Source of the DNA: Flavobacterium frigoris PS1
GTDB taxonomy: Bacteria; Bacteroidota; Bacteroidia; Flavobacteriales; Flavobacteriaceae
DNA: 64,000 nucleotides
Assembly (NCBI RefSeq): GCF_000252125.1
Contig: NZ_AHKF01000032.1
Location: 1 to 64,000, forward strand
Direction: 5' to 3'
Position numbers and translations under genes: made by a program. Below are positions 15,547 to 24,087 of this stretch, in pieces. The notes under the pieces were generated by a model that was given only the letters and a program-made list of their open reading frames with translations, was not told the DNA's origin and ran no database searches. Within the stretch, counting starts at the first letter, position 1. Every line of letters starts with the position of its first letter.

Positions 15547-18061
15547 ATGGATACTTTATATTTTGTTATGGGTAGGAAGTTTTTGCCATGCGCAAAAACC
15601 AAATGATAAAATCCCGCTATCAAGTGTTATCAGTTCCATCGAGCAGCAGTTTAATGTAAAGTTCTCGTATGCTGTTGAAGATGTGGTAGGCATTTCTATT
15701 GAGAAACCAGCCACTACACTTTCGCTACAAGAGACAATGGATTATTTGAACTCTAAAGTGCTTTTAAACTTCAAAGCTTTAGACAACCGCTACGTTACAG
15801 TTTCGATACTTAACAAAACGATTCCCGTTTGTGGTACTGTATTTTCTCAAGAATTAAAAACACCACTTGCTGGTGCTACAGTACTTGTGGGAAACGCAGC
15901 TACCATTACCGATAAAAACGGGTTTTTCACGATTCCAAATGTTCCTATAACGGCCACAATTTCAATTTCCTATTTAGGTTATGAAGGAAAACAGTTTACA
16001 GCCAATCAATTATTCTCTGCTCAAAACAACTGCAAAGAACTGTTTTTAAAAACAAGTCCTGAAGAACTCAATCAAGTCCTGATTAATGTGTATTTGACTC
16101 CAGGTTTACAAAAATACTTGGACGGAAGTACCGTTTTGAACACCAAGAAATTTGGCATCTTACCCGGATTAATTGAACCTGATGTATTGCAATCAATACA
16201 AGCCTTGCCAGGAGTGGAAAGCACGAATGAAAGTATTGAAAATATCAATGTTCGCGGTGGTACAAACGACCAGAATTTAATGATTTGGGACAATATTAAA
16301 ATGTACCATTCGGGTCATTTCTTCGGGCTCGTATCAGCTTACAATCCTAATCTTACTAATAAAGTAATCGTCACTAAAAACGGAACCAGTACGGAATATA
16401 GCGATGGGGTTTCCAGTACTATCAATATGTTTACAAATGATAAAGTGAGTAATACATTTTCTGGCGGTGCGGGAATTAATGGTATCAGTACCGACGTATT
16501 TTTGGCAATTCCTATAACTAACAATTTGGAAATCGATATCTCAGGAAGGCGTTCTGTAACAGATCTTTTTGATACGCCAACGTTTACAAATTACTACAAA
16601 CGAAGTTTTCAAGATAGCGAAATCAATGCCGAAAGTAATCAAAACAACACCAAATCAGATTTTTATTTTTACGATTATACCGCTAAAATTCTTTTTGACC
16701 TCAACGAAAAGCACCAATTTAGGGCGAATATTATTGGTATCAATAATGCTTTAGATTATACAGAATATAGCTCTAATGCTAGCAATTCAGAAACCAAGGC
16801 AAGTACGCTTTCGCAAAAGAATATTGGGTACGGAGGAAACTGGAAAGCGGAATGGAATTCTAAATTTAGTACCAACCTTATCAGCTACTTTTCAAAATAC
16901 AATATCGATGCTACTGATTACAGAATAGAAACGGATCAACTACTAACCGAAGCCAATGAGGTATTAGAAACAGGTATAAAACTGAATGCGCATTACAAGG
17001 CGACAGAGTACCTCAATCTATTGGCCGGATATGAGTTTAACGAAACCGGAATGCTCAACCAGACTACCGTCAACGCTCCATCCTACTCTAGTACTAAGAA
17101 AGACGTATTGGAAAATCATGGGCTTTATACTGAAGCCGAATACCATAAAAACAATAGCTATTTGAGAATTGGCGCTCGCTTGAATTATTTTCAAAAGTTT
17201 GAAAAATTATTGCTTGAACCAAGGATAAACATCAGACAGCAACTATCAAATTCATTTGCATTAAAGCTGGAGGGTGAATTTAAGAATCAAACAGCAACTC
17301 AAATTATCGATTTTGAAGATGATTTTCTGGGTGTAGAAAAAAGACGTTGGGTACTAGTAAATAATGAAAATATTCCTGTTGCAACCAGCAAGCAAGCATC
17401 GTTTGGAGTAGAATTTAACAAAAACAAACTCAATATCGACGTTACGGGTTTCTACAAAATTGTGAATGGCATAACAGCGTCTAATCAGGGTTTTTACAAT
17501 AATTTCCAATACAAAAAAGCACATGGAAGTTATACCGCCAAGGGAATTGAATTTTTAGCGAATAAAACTTCGGGACAATTCAGCACTTGGATTAGTTATA
17601 CTTTTAGTGTAAACGACTATCATTTTGAAAGCTTTACTCCTTCTACATTCCCAAATAATGCTGATATAAGACATTCTGCTTCTCTAGGGATTAATTATGA
17701 CATCAATAGTAACTTTAAGGTTTCTGTGGGTGGTATTTGGAGAAACGGCCAGCCTTACACAATTCCGCTTCAAGGAAACGAAACAGTACAAAACGGCAAT
17801 ACTACTATGGTCAATTACGATTCGCCAAACAGTAAGAACCTCGATGACTTTATGCGGCTAGACACTTCTATCAGTTACAGCTTCAGATTTTCGCCTGTGA
17901 TAAAAGGAATTCTTCGTGCAGGAGTTCTTAATACTACTAATGAAGAAAATGTGATTAACCGCTATTACAAAGTGGATACAAAGGATTCCGATAAAACAAT
18001 AAGAGTGGATAACAAATCCCTTGGTATGACACCAAATATAAGTTTAAGAATGAATTTTTAG
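15533..18061 (+). CDS. TonB-dependent outer-membrane receptor with N-terminal signalling (STN) domain
   Basis: An 842-residue receptor: signal peptide (to about residue 20, CHAQ), STN signalling domain (about 25-100), a carboxypeptidase-regulatory-like beta domain (about 103-185, with ITDKNGFFTIPNVP), a plug (about 215-310, VRGGTNDQNLMIWDNIKMY) and a 22-stranded barrel ending SLGMTPNISLRMNF with a terminal aromatic. The STN domain ties it to the upstream FecR and sigma pair. No SusD partner follows, so it belongs to the single-component class and not the glycan-type SusCD class. The ligand is unknown. Confidence 0.93.
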   Translation: MEYNKWILYILLWVGSFCHAQKPNDKIPLSSVISSIEQQFNVKFSYAVEDVVGISIEKPATTLSLQETMDYLNSKVLLNFKALDNRYVTVSILNKTIPVCGTVFSQELKTPLAGATVLVGNAATITDKNGFFTIPNVPITATISISYLGYEGKQFTANQLFSAQNNCKELFLKTSPEELNQVLINVYLTPGLQKYLDGSTVLNTKKFGILPGLIEPDVLQSIQALPGVESTNESIENINVRGGTNDQNLMIWDNIKMYHSGHFFGLVSAYNPNLTNKVIVTKNGTSTEYSDGVSSTINMFTNDKVSNTFSGGAGINGISTDVFLAIPITNNLEIDISGRRSVTDLFDTPTFTNYYKRSFQDSEINAESNQNNTKSDFYFYDYTAKILFDLNEKHQFRANIIGINNALDYTEYSSNASNSETKASTLSQKNIGYGGNWKAEWNSKFSTNLISYFSKYNIDATDYRIETDQLLTEANEVLETGIKLNAHYKATEYLNLLAGYEFNETGMLNQTTVNAPSYSSTKKDVLENHGLYTEAEYHKNNSYLRIGARLNYFQKFEKLLLEPRINIRQQLSNSFALKLEGEFKNQTATQIIDFEDDFLGVEKRRWVLVNNENIPVATSKQASFGVEFNKNKLNIDVTGFYKIVNGITASNQGFYNNFQYKKAHGSYTAKGIEFLANKTSGQFSTWISYTFSVNDYHFESFTPSTFPNNADIRHSASLGINYDINSNFKVSVGGIWRNGQPYTIPLQGNETVQNGNTTMVNYDSPNSKNLDDFMRLDTSISYSFRFSPVIKGILRAGVLNTTNEENVINRYYKVDTKDSDKTIRVDNKSLGMTPNISLRMNF

Positions 18062-18382
18062 GGAATAGTACTTTTATTAAAGAAGAAGACAGCGTTATTT
18101 TAGTAAAAATATGGATTGCAAATTAAAAACCTACAGCAACACTTTCACGAAGAGTTATTCTTTACAAATTGGGTACAATCATTTCGCATGCCGCAACTTT
18201 TCAAAACAAAAGAACAGCTTCTCTCAGGACAGCTTCGGTTTAGTAAAATGGAGGTAATAAGGACGTATCACTTTTTATTTAGGCATTAACGGGAGCAAAA
18301 ATTAAATAAGATTTACTTTTTTTATCATTACTAAAATCATTCATCGATCCTATTTCCGACCTTTACGCCAAAAACAAAAGTT
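18062..18382. other. Intergenic region with a short orphan frame
   Basis: About 320 bases without a recognised gene. One short frame (TTG 18116 to TAA 18289, 57 codons) has a fairly natural composition (NWVQSFRMPQLFKTKEQLL) but no ATG and no known family. It may be a remnant. A short direct repeat (ACAGCTTC) occurs within it. No terminator hairpin was found after the receptor gene. Confidence 0.4.
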
Positions 18383-18709
18383 ATGAATTGGATTATTTTA
18401 GTTATTGCAGGTTTATTTGAGGTAGCGTTTGCTTTCTGTTTGGGTAAAGCCAATGAAACAACAGGAAACGAAATGTACTTTTGGTACGTCGGTTTCTTTG
18501 TTGCCCTTAGTATCAGTATGGGCCTTTTAATTACCGCAACTCAAACTTTACCCATAGGAACAGCTTACGCCGTTTGGACAGGAATTGGAGCAGTTGGGAC
18601 TGTTTTAGTAGGAATTCTTGTTTTTAAAGAACCAGCAACCCTGCTGCGCCTACTTTTCCTTACTACTTTAATCGGCTCCATTATTGGACTAAAAGCGGTA
18701 TCACACTAA
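18383..18709 (+). CDS. SMR-family exporter, SugE/Gdx type
   Basis: A 108-residue small multidrug resistance protein with four membrane helices. The essential glutamate is Glu13 in AGLFEVAFA. The segment TLPIGTAYAVWTGIGAVGTV is typical of the SugE/Gdx branch, which exports guanidinium. The usual companion helix motif after Glu13 is somewhat altered (FAFCLGKANETTG), so specificity is not certain. No guanidine riboswitch was recognised upstream. Confidence 0.88.
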   Translation: MNWIILVIAGLFEVAFAFCLGKANETTGNEMYFWYVGFFVALSISMGLLITATQTLPIGTAYAVWTGIGAVGTVLVGILVFKEPATLLRLLFLTTLIGSIIGLKAVSH

Positions 18710-19443
18710 AATCTTAATTACGCAAAAGCAACTAGGCAATTTAGGCAGCTATCTTTAGTAGCGCACTCATCAACGTCGGTTCTTATTTCATCATTCCAAT
18801 AGCTGTAAAGAAGGTACATAATAAACCCGGGGCTTCAATAACAAACGGAGCTATGACAGCCATAATATCTTTAACTATTTACCAAACCTGTAAGGGCAAA
18901 TCAATGTTATTTATTTAAGTATAAAGGAAAAAGAAAAACCAGTCTTTTTAACCTTTCAATTGGACCAACCAATTAAAATCCAATTTAAAAATTAGCTTTC
19001 CTCCATTATAGCTTTTTTTATAAATAGCCGGTCCATTTTAAATAAATAGAACAACTTCAGGCTAAAACGCTACCCTAAACCTTAGTAATCACAATAGATT
19101 TGTTTGGGACGCCATAAAACAATAATTTTTCACTTAATTTCCCGAATAAATGGTCGCTCCGCTTAAAATATGAATAAAAAGCCAGAATGTAATATATTAT
19201 CAAAACACCTCAGTATAGAAAGCCTTGAATCCTTAATAAGAAACTTACTATTGGGTTTAAAAACCCAATAGTATTACTTTTTTTACGAGCATTTTTTTCT
19301 AAAAACCAATATAATTTTAGTTAAAATCCTTTATATTTACAATATCTCAAATAATAAATAACGCAGAATATCGGCTGTAATACCTGTTTACTTTATCGTA
19401 AATGATGTGTATTTAGCCTTCTATTCCTTTAAAAACGACATTT
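18710..19443. other. Gene-poor region with one hairpin
   Basis: About 730 bases with no convincing gene. One frame at about 18758-18916 reads SSALINVGSYFIIPIAV then diverges; it loosely resembles the first helix of BioY transporters, too weakly to call. A strong hairpin lies at 19247-19272. Near 19399-19410 there is a partial copy (TAAATGATGTGT) of the motif found upstream of the stress cluster. Confidence 0.45.
19247..19280 (+). terminator. Orphan terminator-like hairpin
   Basis: ACTATTGGGTTT pairs with AAACCCAATAGT (12 bp, almost no loop), followed by a TTTTTTT run. No gene ends within 500 bases upstream, so it may mark a lost gene or a small RNA. Confidence 0.55.
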
Positions 19444-19689
19444 ATGAAAACAATGACTTGTAAACAATTAGGTGGTACATGTGATACAGAATTTCATGCT
19501 ACTTCTATTGAAGAAATGGCTGAATTGAGTAAAAAACATGCCATGGAAATGATTAAAAATGGTGATGAACCACATACTAAAGCAATGAGGGAAATGCAGG
19601 AGTTAATGCATTTTCCAGAAGGAATGAACGCATGGTACGAAAATAAAAGAAAAACATTCGACCGTTTGCCCCATGCTGAATTCAAATAA
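19444..19689 (+). CDS. DUF1059 family small protein
   Basis: An 81-residue soluble protein starting MKTMTCKQLGGTCDTEFHA, which matches the DUF1059 pattern: two conserved Cys (6 and 13), then EEMAELSKKHAMEM. The middle and C-terminal parts (KAMREMQELM, AWYENKRKTFD) are helical. The family has no established biochemical role. It is followed after 23 bases by a DoxX gene and probably shares its transcript. Confidence 0.85.
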   Translation: MKTMTCKQLGGTCDTEFHATSIEEMAELSKKHAMEMIKNGDEPHTKAMREMQELMHFPEGMNAWYENKRKTFDRLPHAEFK

Positions 19690-19712
19690 ATAGTAATCAA
19701 TAATTAAAAACC

Positions 19713-20111
19713 ATGAATAAAAACACAGATTTGGGCTTGTTAATACTTAGAATTGCAGTAGGAGCTTTGATGTTATTTCACGGAATCGCTAAACTAAGCG
19801 GTGTCTCTTTTATTGAAGGAATGTTAGAAGGAAAAGGTTTACCATCCTTATTAGCCTACGGTGTTTATATCACTGAAATTATTGCACCTATACTGATAAT
19901 TATTGGATACAGAACCAGACTAGCTTCTCTGGCATTTATCTTTGGTTTATTGTCTGCTACGGCACTTGTGCACTTAGGGGATCTCTTTAAATTAAATCAG
20001 AATGGTGGCTGGGAATTAGAACTAATAGGCTTGTATCTGTCAGGAGCTTTATGCTTATTCTTTACTGGTAGCGGAAAACATGCTGTTTCAACAACAAATA
20101 AATGGGATTAA
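19713..20111 (+). CDS. DoxX family membrane protein
   Basis: A 132-residue protein with four membrane helices. It begins GLLILRIAVGALMLFHGIAKL and has YGVYITEIIAPILIIIGYRTR, both typical of DoxX/DUF417-like proteins. Members are associated with redox or thiol stress in other bacteria, but the role here is unknown. A bidirectional terminator at 20168-20203 ends this unit and the convergent glmM. Confidence 0.9.
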   Translation: MNKNTDLGLLILRIAVGALMLFHGIAKLSGVSFIEGMLEGKGLPSLLAYGVYITEIIAPILIIIGYRTRLASLAFIFGLLSATALVHLGDLFKLNQNGGWELELIGLYLSGALCLFFTGSGKHAVSTTNKWD

Positions 20112-20167
20112 GTTAAAGTGCATTCTTTTTTTAAATGACGATCATTCGATTTTAATCTTAAAAATAA

Positions 20168-20203
20168 AAAAACCTTTCAAAATCAAATTTGAAAGGTTTT
20201 TTT
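20168..20203. terminator. Bidirectional terminator between doxX and glmM
   Basis: AAACCTTTCAAA and its complement TTTGAAAGGTTT form a 12-bp or longer stem with A and T runs on both sides, usable from either strand. Confidence 0.9.
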
Positions 20204-20223
20204 ATTTTTAGAAAGTGCGGTTT

Positions 20224-21627
20224 TTAAATTCCTGCCACCGCTTTTATTTCGTCAATAATACGCAAGGCCAAAGTATCTGCCTGTGCTTGCGAAGGTGCTT
20301 CTGTGTAAATACGAATAATAGGTTCTGTATTCGATTTCCTTAAATGTACCCATTCAGTAGCAAAGTCAATTTTCACTCCATCAATTGTTGTAATATCTTC
20401 ATTTTTATATTTCTCAGTCATGGCTACAAGAATGGCATCAACATCAATTTGCGGTGTCAACTCAATTTTGTTTTTACTCATGTAGTATTCTGGATAGGAA
20501 GCACGCAATGCAGAAACAGTCATTTTTTTGTTAGCCAAATGTGTTAAAAACAAAGCCACACCTACCAAACTATCGCGACCATAATGAGACTCTGGATAAA
20601 TGATTCCTCCATTTCCTTCACCACCTATGATGGCATTGTTCTTTTTCATTAAGTCAACTACATTCACTTCACCAACTGCGGATGCTTCATAAGTACCGTT
20701 GAGTTTGTTTGTCACATCACGCAGAGCACGAGAAGATGACATATTTGAAACTGTATTTCCTGGAGTTTTACCTAATACATAGTCCGCACAAGCAACAAGA
20801 GTATATTCTTCACCAAACATTTCACCGTCTTCGCAAATGAAGGCCAAACGGTCTACATCTGGATCAACTACAACACCTAAATCGGCTTTTTCTTTCACTA
20901 CCAATTCTGATATGTCAGTCAAATGTTCTTTTAACGGTTCTGGATTGTGAGGGAACTGTCCGTTAGGCTCGCAGTACAATTTCACAACTTCCACTCCCAT
21001 CAATTCAAGTAATTTTGGAATAATAATCCCTCCAGATGAATTCACTCCATCAACAACAACTTTAAATTTAGCTGCTTTTACCGCTTCAACATCGACCAAA
21101 GGAAGGTTTAACACTTCATCAATATGAATATCCATATAAGCATCATTCTCTGTAATCTCTCCTAAACTGTCCACATCTGAAAAATCAAAAGCTTCAGCTT
21201 CGGCGATCACAAGAATTTTTTCCCCTTCGATACCATTCAAAAATTCTCCTTTTCCATTCAATAATTTCAAAGCATTCCATTGTTTTGGATTGTGAGAAGC
21301 CGTCAAGATTATTCCACCATCAGCTTTCTCCAAAGGAACAGCAATCTCTACTGTAGGAGTTGTTGACAATCCTAAATCAATTACATCAATTCCTAAACCT
21401 ATTAAGGTGTTTACTACCAAATTATGAATCATAGGTCCTGAAATACGGGCATCGCGACCTACAACTACTTTTAGTTTTTCATCAGTATTACTTCTTGAAG
21501 CTGTGTTGTTTTTCAACCAAGTCCCATAAGCCGAAGCAAATTTTACTGCATCAACAGGTGTAAGATTATCCCCTACTTTACCTCCAATAGTTCCACGAAT
21601 TCCCGATATTGATTTTATTAAAGTCAT
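20224..21627 (-). CDS. glmM: Phosphoglucosamine mutase-type phosphohexomutase
   Basis: A 467-residue alpha-D-phosphohexomutase. It begins SISGIRGTIGGKVGDNLTP. The phosphoserine loop is TASHNPKQWN, the metal loop is DPDVDRLAF, the sugar loop is GEGNGG, and the phosphate-binding loop is RKSNTEPIIRIYTEA. Bacteroidota GlmM proteins have this length and start. The usual reaction is glucosamine-6-phosphate to glucosamine-1-phosphate for peptidoglycan and lipid A; other hexose phosphates are possible. It is a single gene with its own -7 box. Confidence 0.92.
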   Translation of the reverse strand: MTLIKSISGIRGTIGGKVGDNLTPVDAVKFASAYGTWLKNNTASRSNTDEKLKVVVGRDARISGPMIHNLVVNTLIGLGIDVIDLGLSTTPTVEIAVPLEKADGGIILTASHNPKQWNALKLLNGKGEFLNGIEGEKILVIAEAEAFDFSDVDSLGEITENDAYMDIHIDEVLNLPLVDVEAVKAAKFKVVVDGVNSSGGIIIPKLLELMGVEVVKLYCEPNGQFPHNPEPLKEHLTDISELVVKEKADLGVVVDPDVDRLAFICEDGEMFGEEYTLVACADYVLGKTPGNTVSNMSSSRALRDVTNKLNGTYEASAVGEVNVVDLMKKNNAIIGGEGNGGIIYPESHYGRDSLVGVALFLTHLANKKMTVSALRASYPEYYMSKNKIELTPQIDVDAILVAMTEKYKNEDITTIDGVKIDFATEWVHLRKSNTEPIIRIYTEAPSQAQADTLALRIIDEIKAVAGI

Positions 21628-21669
21628 TCTTATGTTTTAAAATTTTGATTTATTTCTTTTTAATTTCCA

Positions 21670-21677
21670 CAAATATA
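21670..21677 (-). promoter_or_regulatory. TAnnTTTG promoter element, minus strand
   Basis: The complement reads TATATTTG, 42 bases before the glmM ATG. A TTG that could serve as the -33 element lies about 22 bases further upstream at 21700-21702. A 6-bp inverted repeat (ATTGAC/GTCAAT, 21681-21703) overlaps it. Confidence 0.55.
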
Positions 21678-21724
21678 ATAATTGACAATTTAATAAAGTC
21701 AATTAGAATTCATAATTTAGGCGA

Positions 21725-22312
21725 ATGAACTTCTTAGCACACATTTATCTTTCGGGCGACAATGATTTAATTAAAATTGGTAATTTTATGGCTGATGGAA
21801 TTCGGGGCAAACATTTTGAAACTTTTCCAATGGAAATTCAAAAAGGAATCATTCTTCATAGAGCCATAGATACTTTTACGGATGCACATCCTGTTTTTAG
21901 ACAAAGCACCAAAAAGCTACACAGCCATTACCATCATTATGCTGGTGTGATTGTCGATGTATTTTACGATCATTTTTTAGCTAAAAACTGGACCAATTAT
22001 TCTAATGAAAATCTAGAAGAATACATTCAATTCTTTTATAAGTCACTAGAAGACAATCGCCCAATTTTAACAGAGAGAACCATAGGAATTATGCCCTATA
22101 TGTTTCAGCAAAATTGGTTGTCGAGTTATCAAACAATTGAGGGAATAAATACTATTTTGACTCAAATGGATAGCCGGACAAAAAACAAATCAAAAATGCG
22201 TTTCGCTACGGAGGAACTGCAGGAATTTTATACAGAATTCGAGAATGAATTCACAAAGTTTTTTGAAGATTTAAGAGAGCATGCCCGAGAAAAGCTAATC
22301 ACTTTGCAATAA
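21725..22312 (+). CDS. Acyl carrier protein phosphodiesterase (AcpH/DUF479)
   Basis: A 195-residue protein of the AcpH family. It begins MNFLAHIYLSGDNDLIKIGNFMAD, with the conserved HRAIDTFTDAHPVF and YHHYAGVIVDVFYDHFLA His/Asp motifs. In E. coli AcpH removes the 4'-phosphopantetheine arm from acyl carrier protein; activity here is inferred from those motifs. It is divergent from glmM. Confidence 0.88.
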   Translation: MNFLAHIYLSGDNDLIKIGNFMADGIRGKHFETFPMEIQKGIILHRAIDTFTDAHPVFRQSTKKLHSHYHHYAGVIVDVFYDHFLAKNWTNYSNENLEEYIQFFYKSLEDNRPILTERTIGIMPYMFQQNWLSSYQTIEGINTILTQMDSRTKNKSKMRFATEELQEFYTEFENEFTKFFEDLREHAREKLITLQ

Positions 22313-22350
22313 ATTTAAAATAAACCAAAACTATAAACCAACTACCCACA

Positions 22351-24036
22351 ATGAAAAAAATAATAGTACTGCTTTCCTTAGCTATAATAGGATGTAAATC
22401 GAATGAAAAAATAATTGCCCCAACAGGTTTACTAACTGATAAAGCGATGGTCGTTTCGGCACGTGAGGAAGCTTCGGAAATAGGAGTTGCTATCATGAAA
22501 AAAGGAGGAAATGCATTTGATGCCATGGTAGCAACTGAACTAGCTTTGGCCGTTTCCTATCCTCAAGCCGGAAACATAGGCGGAGGAGGCTTTATGGTTT
22601 TCAGAAAAGCCAATGGAGAAACCGGCGCCATGGATTATAGAGAAAAAGCACCATGGGCCGCAACTAAAGATATGTTTCTCGATAAAGATGGAAATGTAAT
22701 TGAAGGTAAAAGTACAGCCACAGCATTTGCATCTGGTGTTCCCGGAACTCTTGCTGGTTTATTTGCTGTACACAAAAAACATGGATCCCTTCCTATTGCA
22801 GAGATCTTGGCTCCCGTAATTGCTTTAGCAAAAAAAGGTGTTGTTGTGACTGAGCATCAAGCGAAAAGTCTTGCTGATTATAGAGCTACTTTCATCAAAA
22901 CAAACGGTCCAAATAGTTTGTTTTCGCAAGAATATAAAGCAGGTGACAGTATTAAATACCCTGCTCTAGCGGCTACTTTACAGCGCGTTTCTGATAATGG
23001 ACGTGATGAATTTTACAATGGCGAGACTGCTCACAAACTGATTGCTTTTTTGACTCAAAAGGGCGGTAATATGACACTCAAAGATTTGAATGCCTACGAA
23101 GCTAAATGGAGAGCGCCAATCACTTTTAAATACAAAGAATTAAAAATCACTTCTATGTCGCCGCCTAGCAGTGGAGGAATTTGTTTGAACCAAATTATGA
23201 AAATGATTGAACCTTTTGATTTGTCCGTAATGGGACACAACAGTGTGAAAGCGATTCAAGTGATCACAGAAGCTGAACGACGAGCTTATGCTGACCGAAA
23301 CTCTTTCCTTGGAGATCCTGATTTTGTAAAACTCCCAGTTGCAGCATTATTAGATTCTATCTATATCAAAAATAGAATGAGTGATTTTTCTTTCGATAAA
23401 GCCTCTAAATCTTCCGAAATTGGAAAAGGGAATATTCCTGGATATGAGAGTAAACAAACAACGCATTACTCGATTGTGGATTCTGAAGGAAACGCAGTTT
23501 CAGCCACGACGACTTTAAATGACAATTATGGTTCTAAAATATACTGTGACGAATTAGGTTTTTTTCTGAACAATCAAATGGATGATTTTAGTGCTAAACC
23601 AGGTGTTCCAAATCTTTATGGACTTACAGGTACAGAAGCGAATAGTATTGCTCCGGGAAAAAGAATGTTGAGTTCTATGACTCCAACCATAGTCGAGAAA
23701 GACAGAAAATTATTCATGGTCTTAGGAACACCAGGCGGTTCTACCATAATTACTTCAGTATTGCAAACCATTTTGAATGTTTATGAATACAACATGAGCA
23801 TGCAGCAAGCAGTTAATGCGCCTCGTTTTCACCATCAATGGCTACCTGATGAAATTACTTTTGAGCCCGCTTCATTTGATAAAGAACTATTGGAAAAAGT
23901 AAAAGAAAAGGGATACAAAGTCAACGAAACCAATAAAGAAATAGTAGGCCAAGTAGACGCAATTTTAGTATTACAAAATGGAAAATTAGAAGGTGGAGCC
24001 GATAAAAGGGAAGACAATAAAGCCGTTGGATTTTAA
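22351..24036 (+). CDS. ggt: Gamma-glutamyltransferase, copy 1
   Basis: A 561-residue lipoprotein (lipobox AIIGC, Cys15) of the Ntn-hydrolase Ggt family. The large subunit has VSYPQAGNIGGGGFMVFRK and MDYREKAP. The autoprocessing site is Gln369-Thr370 in QTTHYSIVD, where Thr370 is the expected nucleophile. MLSSMTPTIV and GTPGGSTIITSV form the substrate pocket. Ggt cleaves glutathione and other gamma-glutamyl compounds outside the cytoplasm. A closely related gene of exactly the same length follows 51 bases later. Confidence 0.95.
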   Translation: MKKIIVLLSLAIIGCKSNEKIIAPTGLLTDKAMVVSAREEASEIGVAIMKKGGNAFDAMVATELALAVSYPQAGNIGGGGFMVFRKANGETGAMDYREKAPWAATKDMFLDKDGNVIEGKSTATAFASGVPGTLAGLFAVHKKHGSLPIAEILAPVIALAKKGVVVTEHQAKSLADYRATFIKTNGPNSLFSQEYKAGDSIKYPALAATLQRVSDNGRDEFYNGETAHKLIAFLTQKGGNMTLKDLNAYEAKWRAPITFKYKELKITSMSPPSSGGICLNQIMKMIEPFDLSVMGHNSVKAIQVITEAERRAYADRNSFLGDPDFVKLPVAALLDSIYIKNRMSDFSFDKASKSSEIGKGNIPGYESKQTTHYSIVDSEGNAVSATTTLNDNYGSKIYCDELGFFLNNQMDDFSAKPGVPNLYGLTGTEANSIAPGKRMLSSMTPTIVEKDRKLFMVLGTPGGSTIITSVLQTILNVYEYNMSMQQAVNAPRFHHQWLPDEITFEPASFDKELLEKVKEKGYKVNETNKEIVGQVDAILVLQNGKLEGGADKREDNKAVGF

Positions 24037-24087
24037 AATGTAGTATTATTAATTCTCTACAAAACAATAATATAAATACCCAAAGCA

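Noticed and set aside
18302..18382. Guanidine riboswitch before the SMR gene
   Set aside because: No conserved ACGR or other guanidine-aptamer elements could be found by eye.
18758..18916. Fragment of a BioY transporter
   Set aside because: Only about 13 residues resemble the first helix; the remainder does not follow the family.
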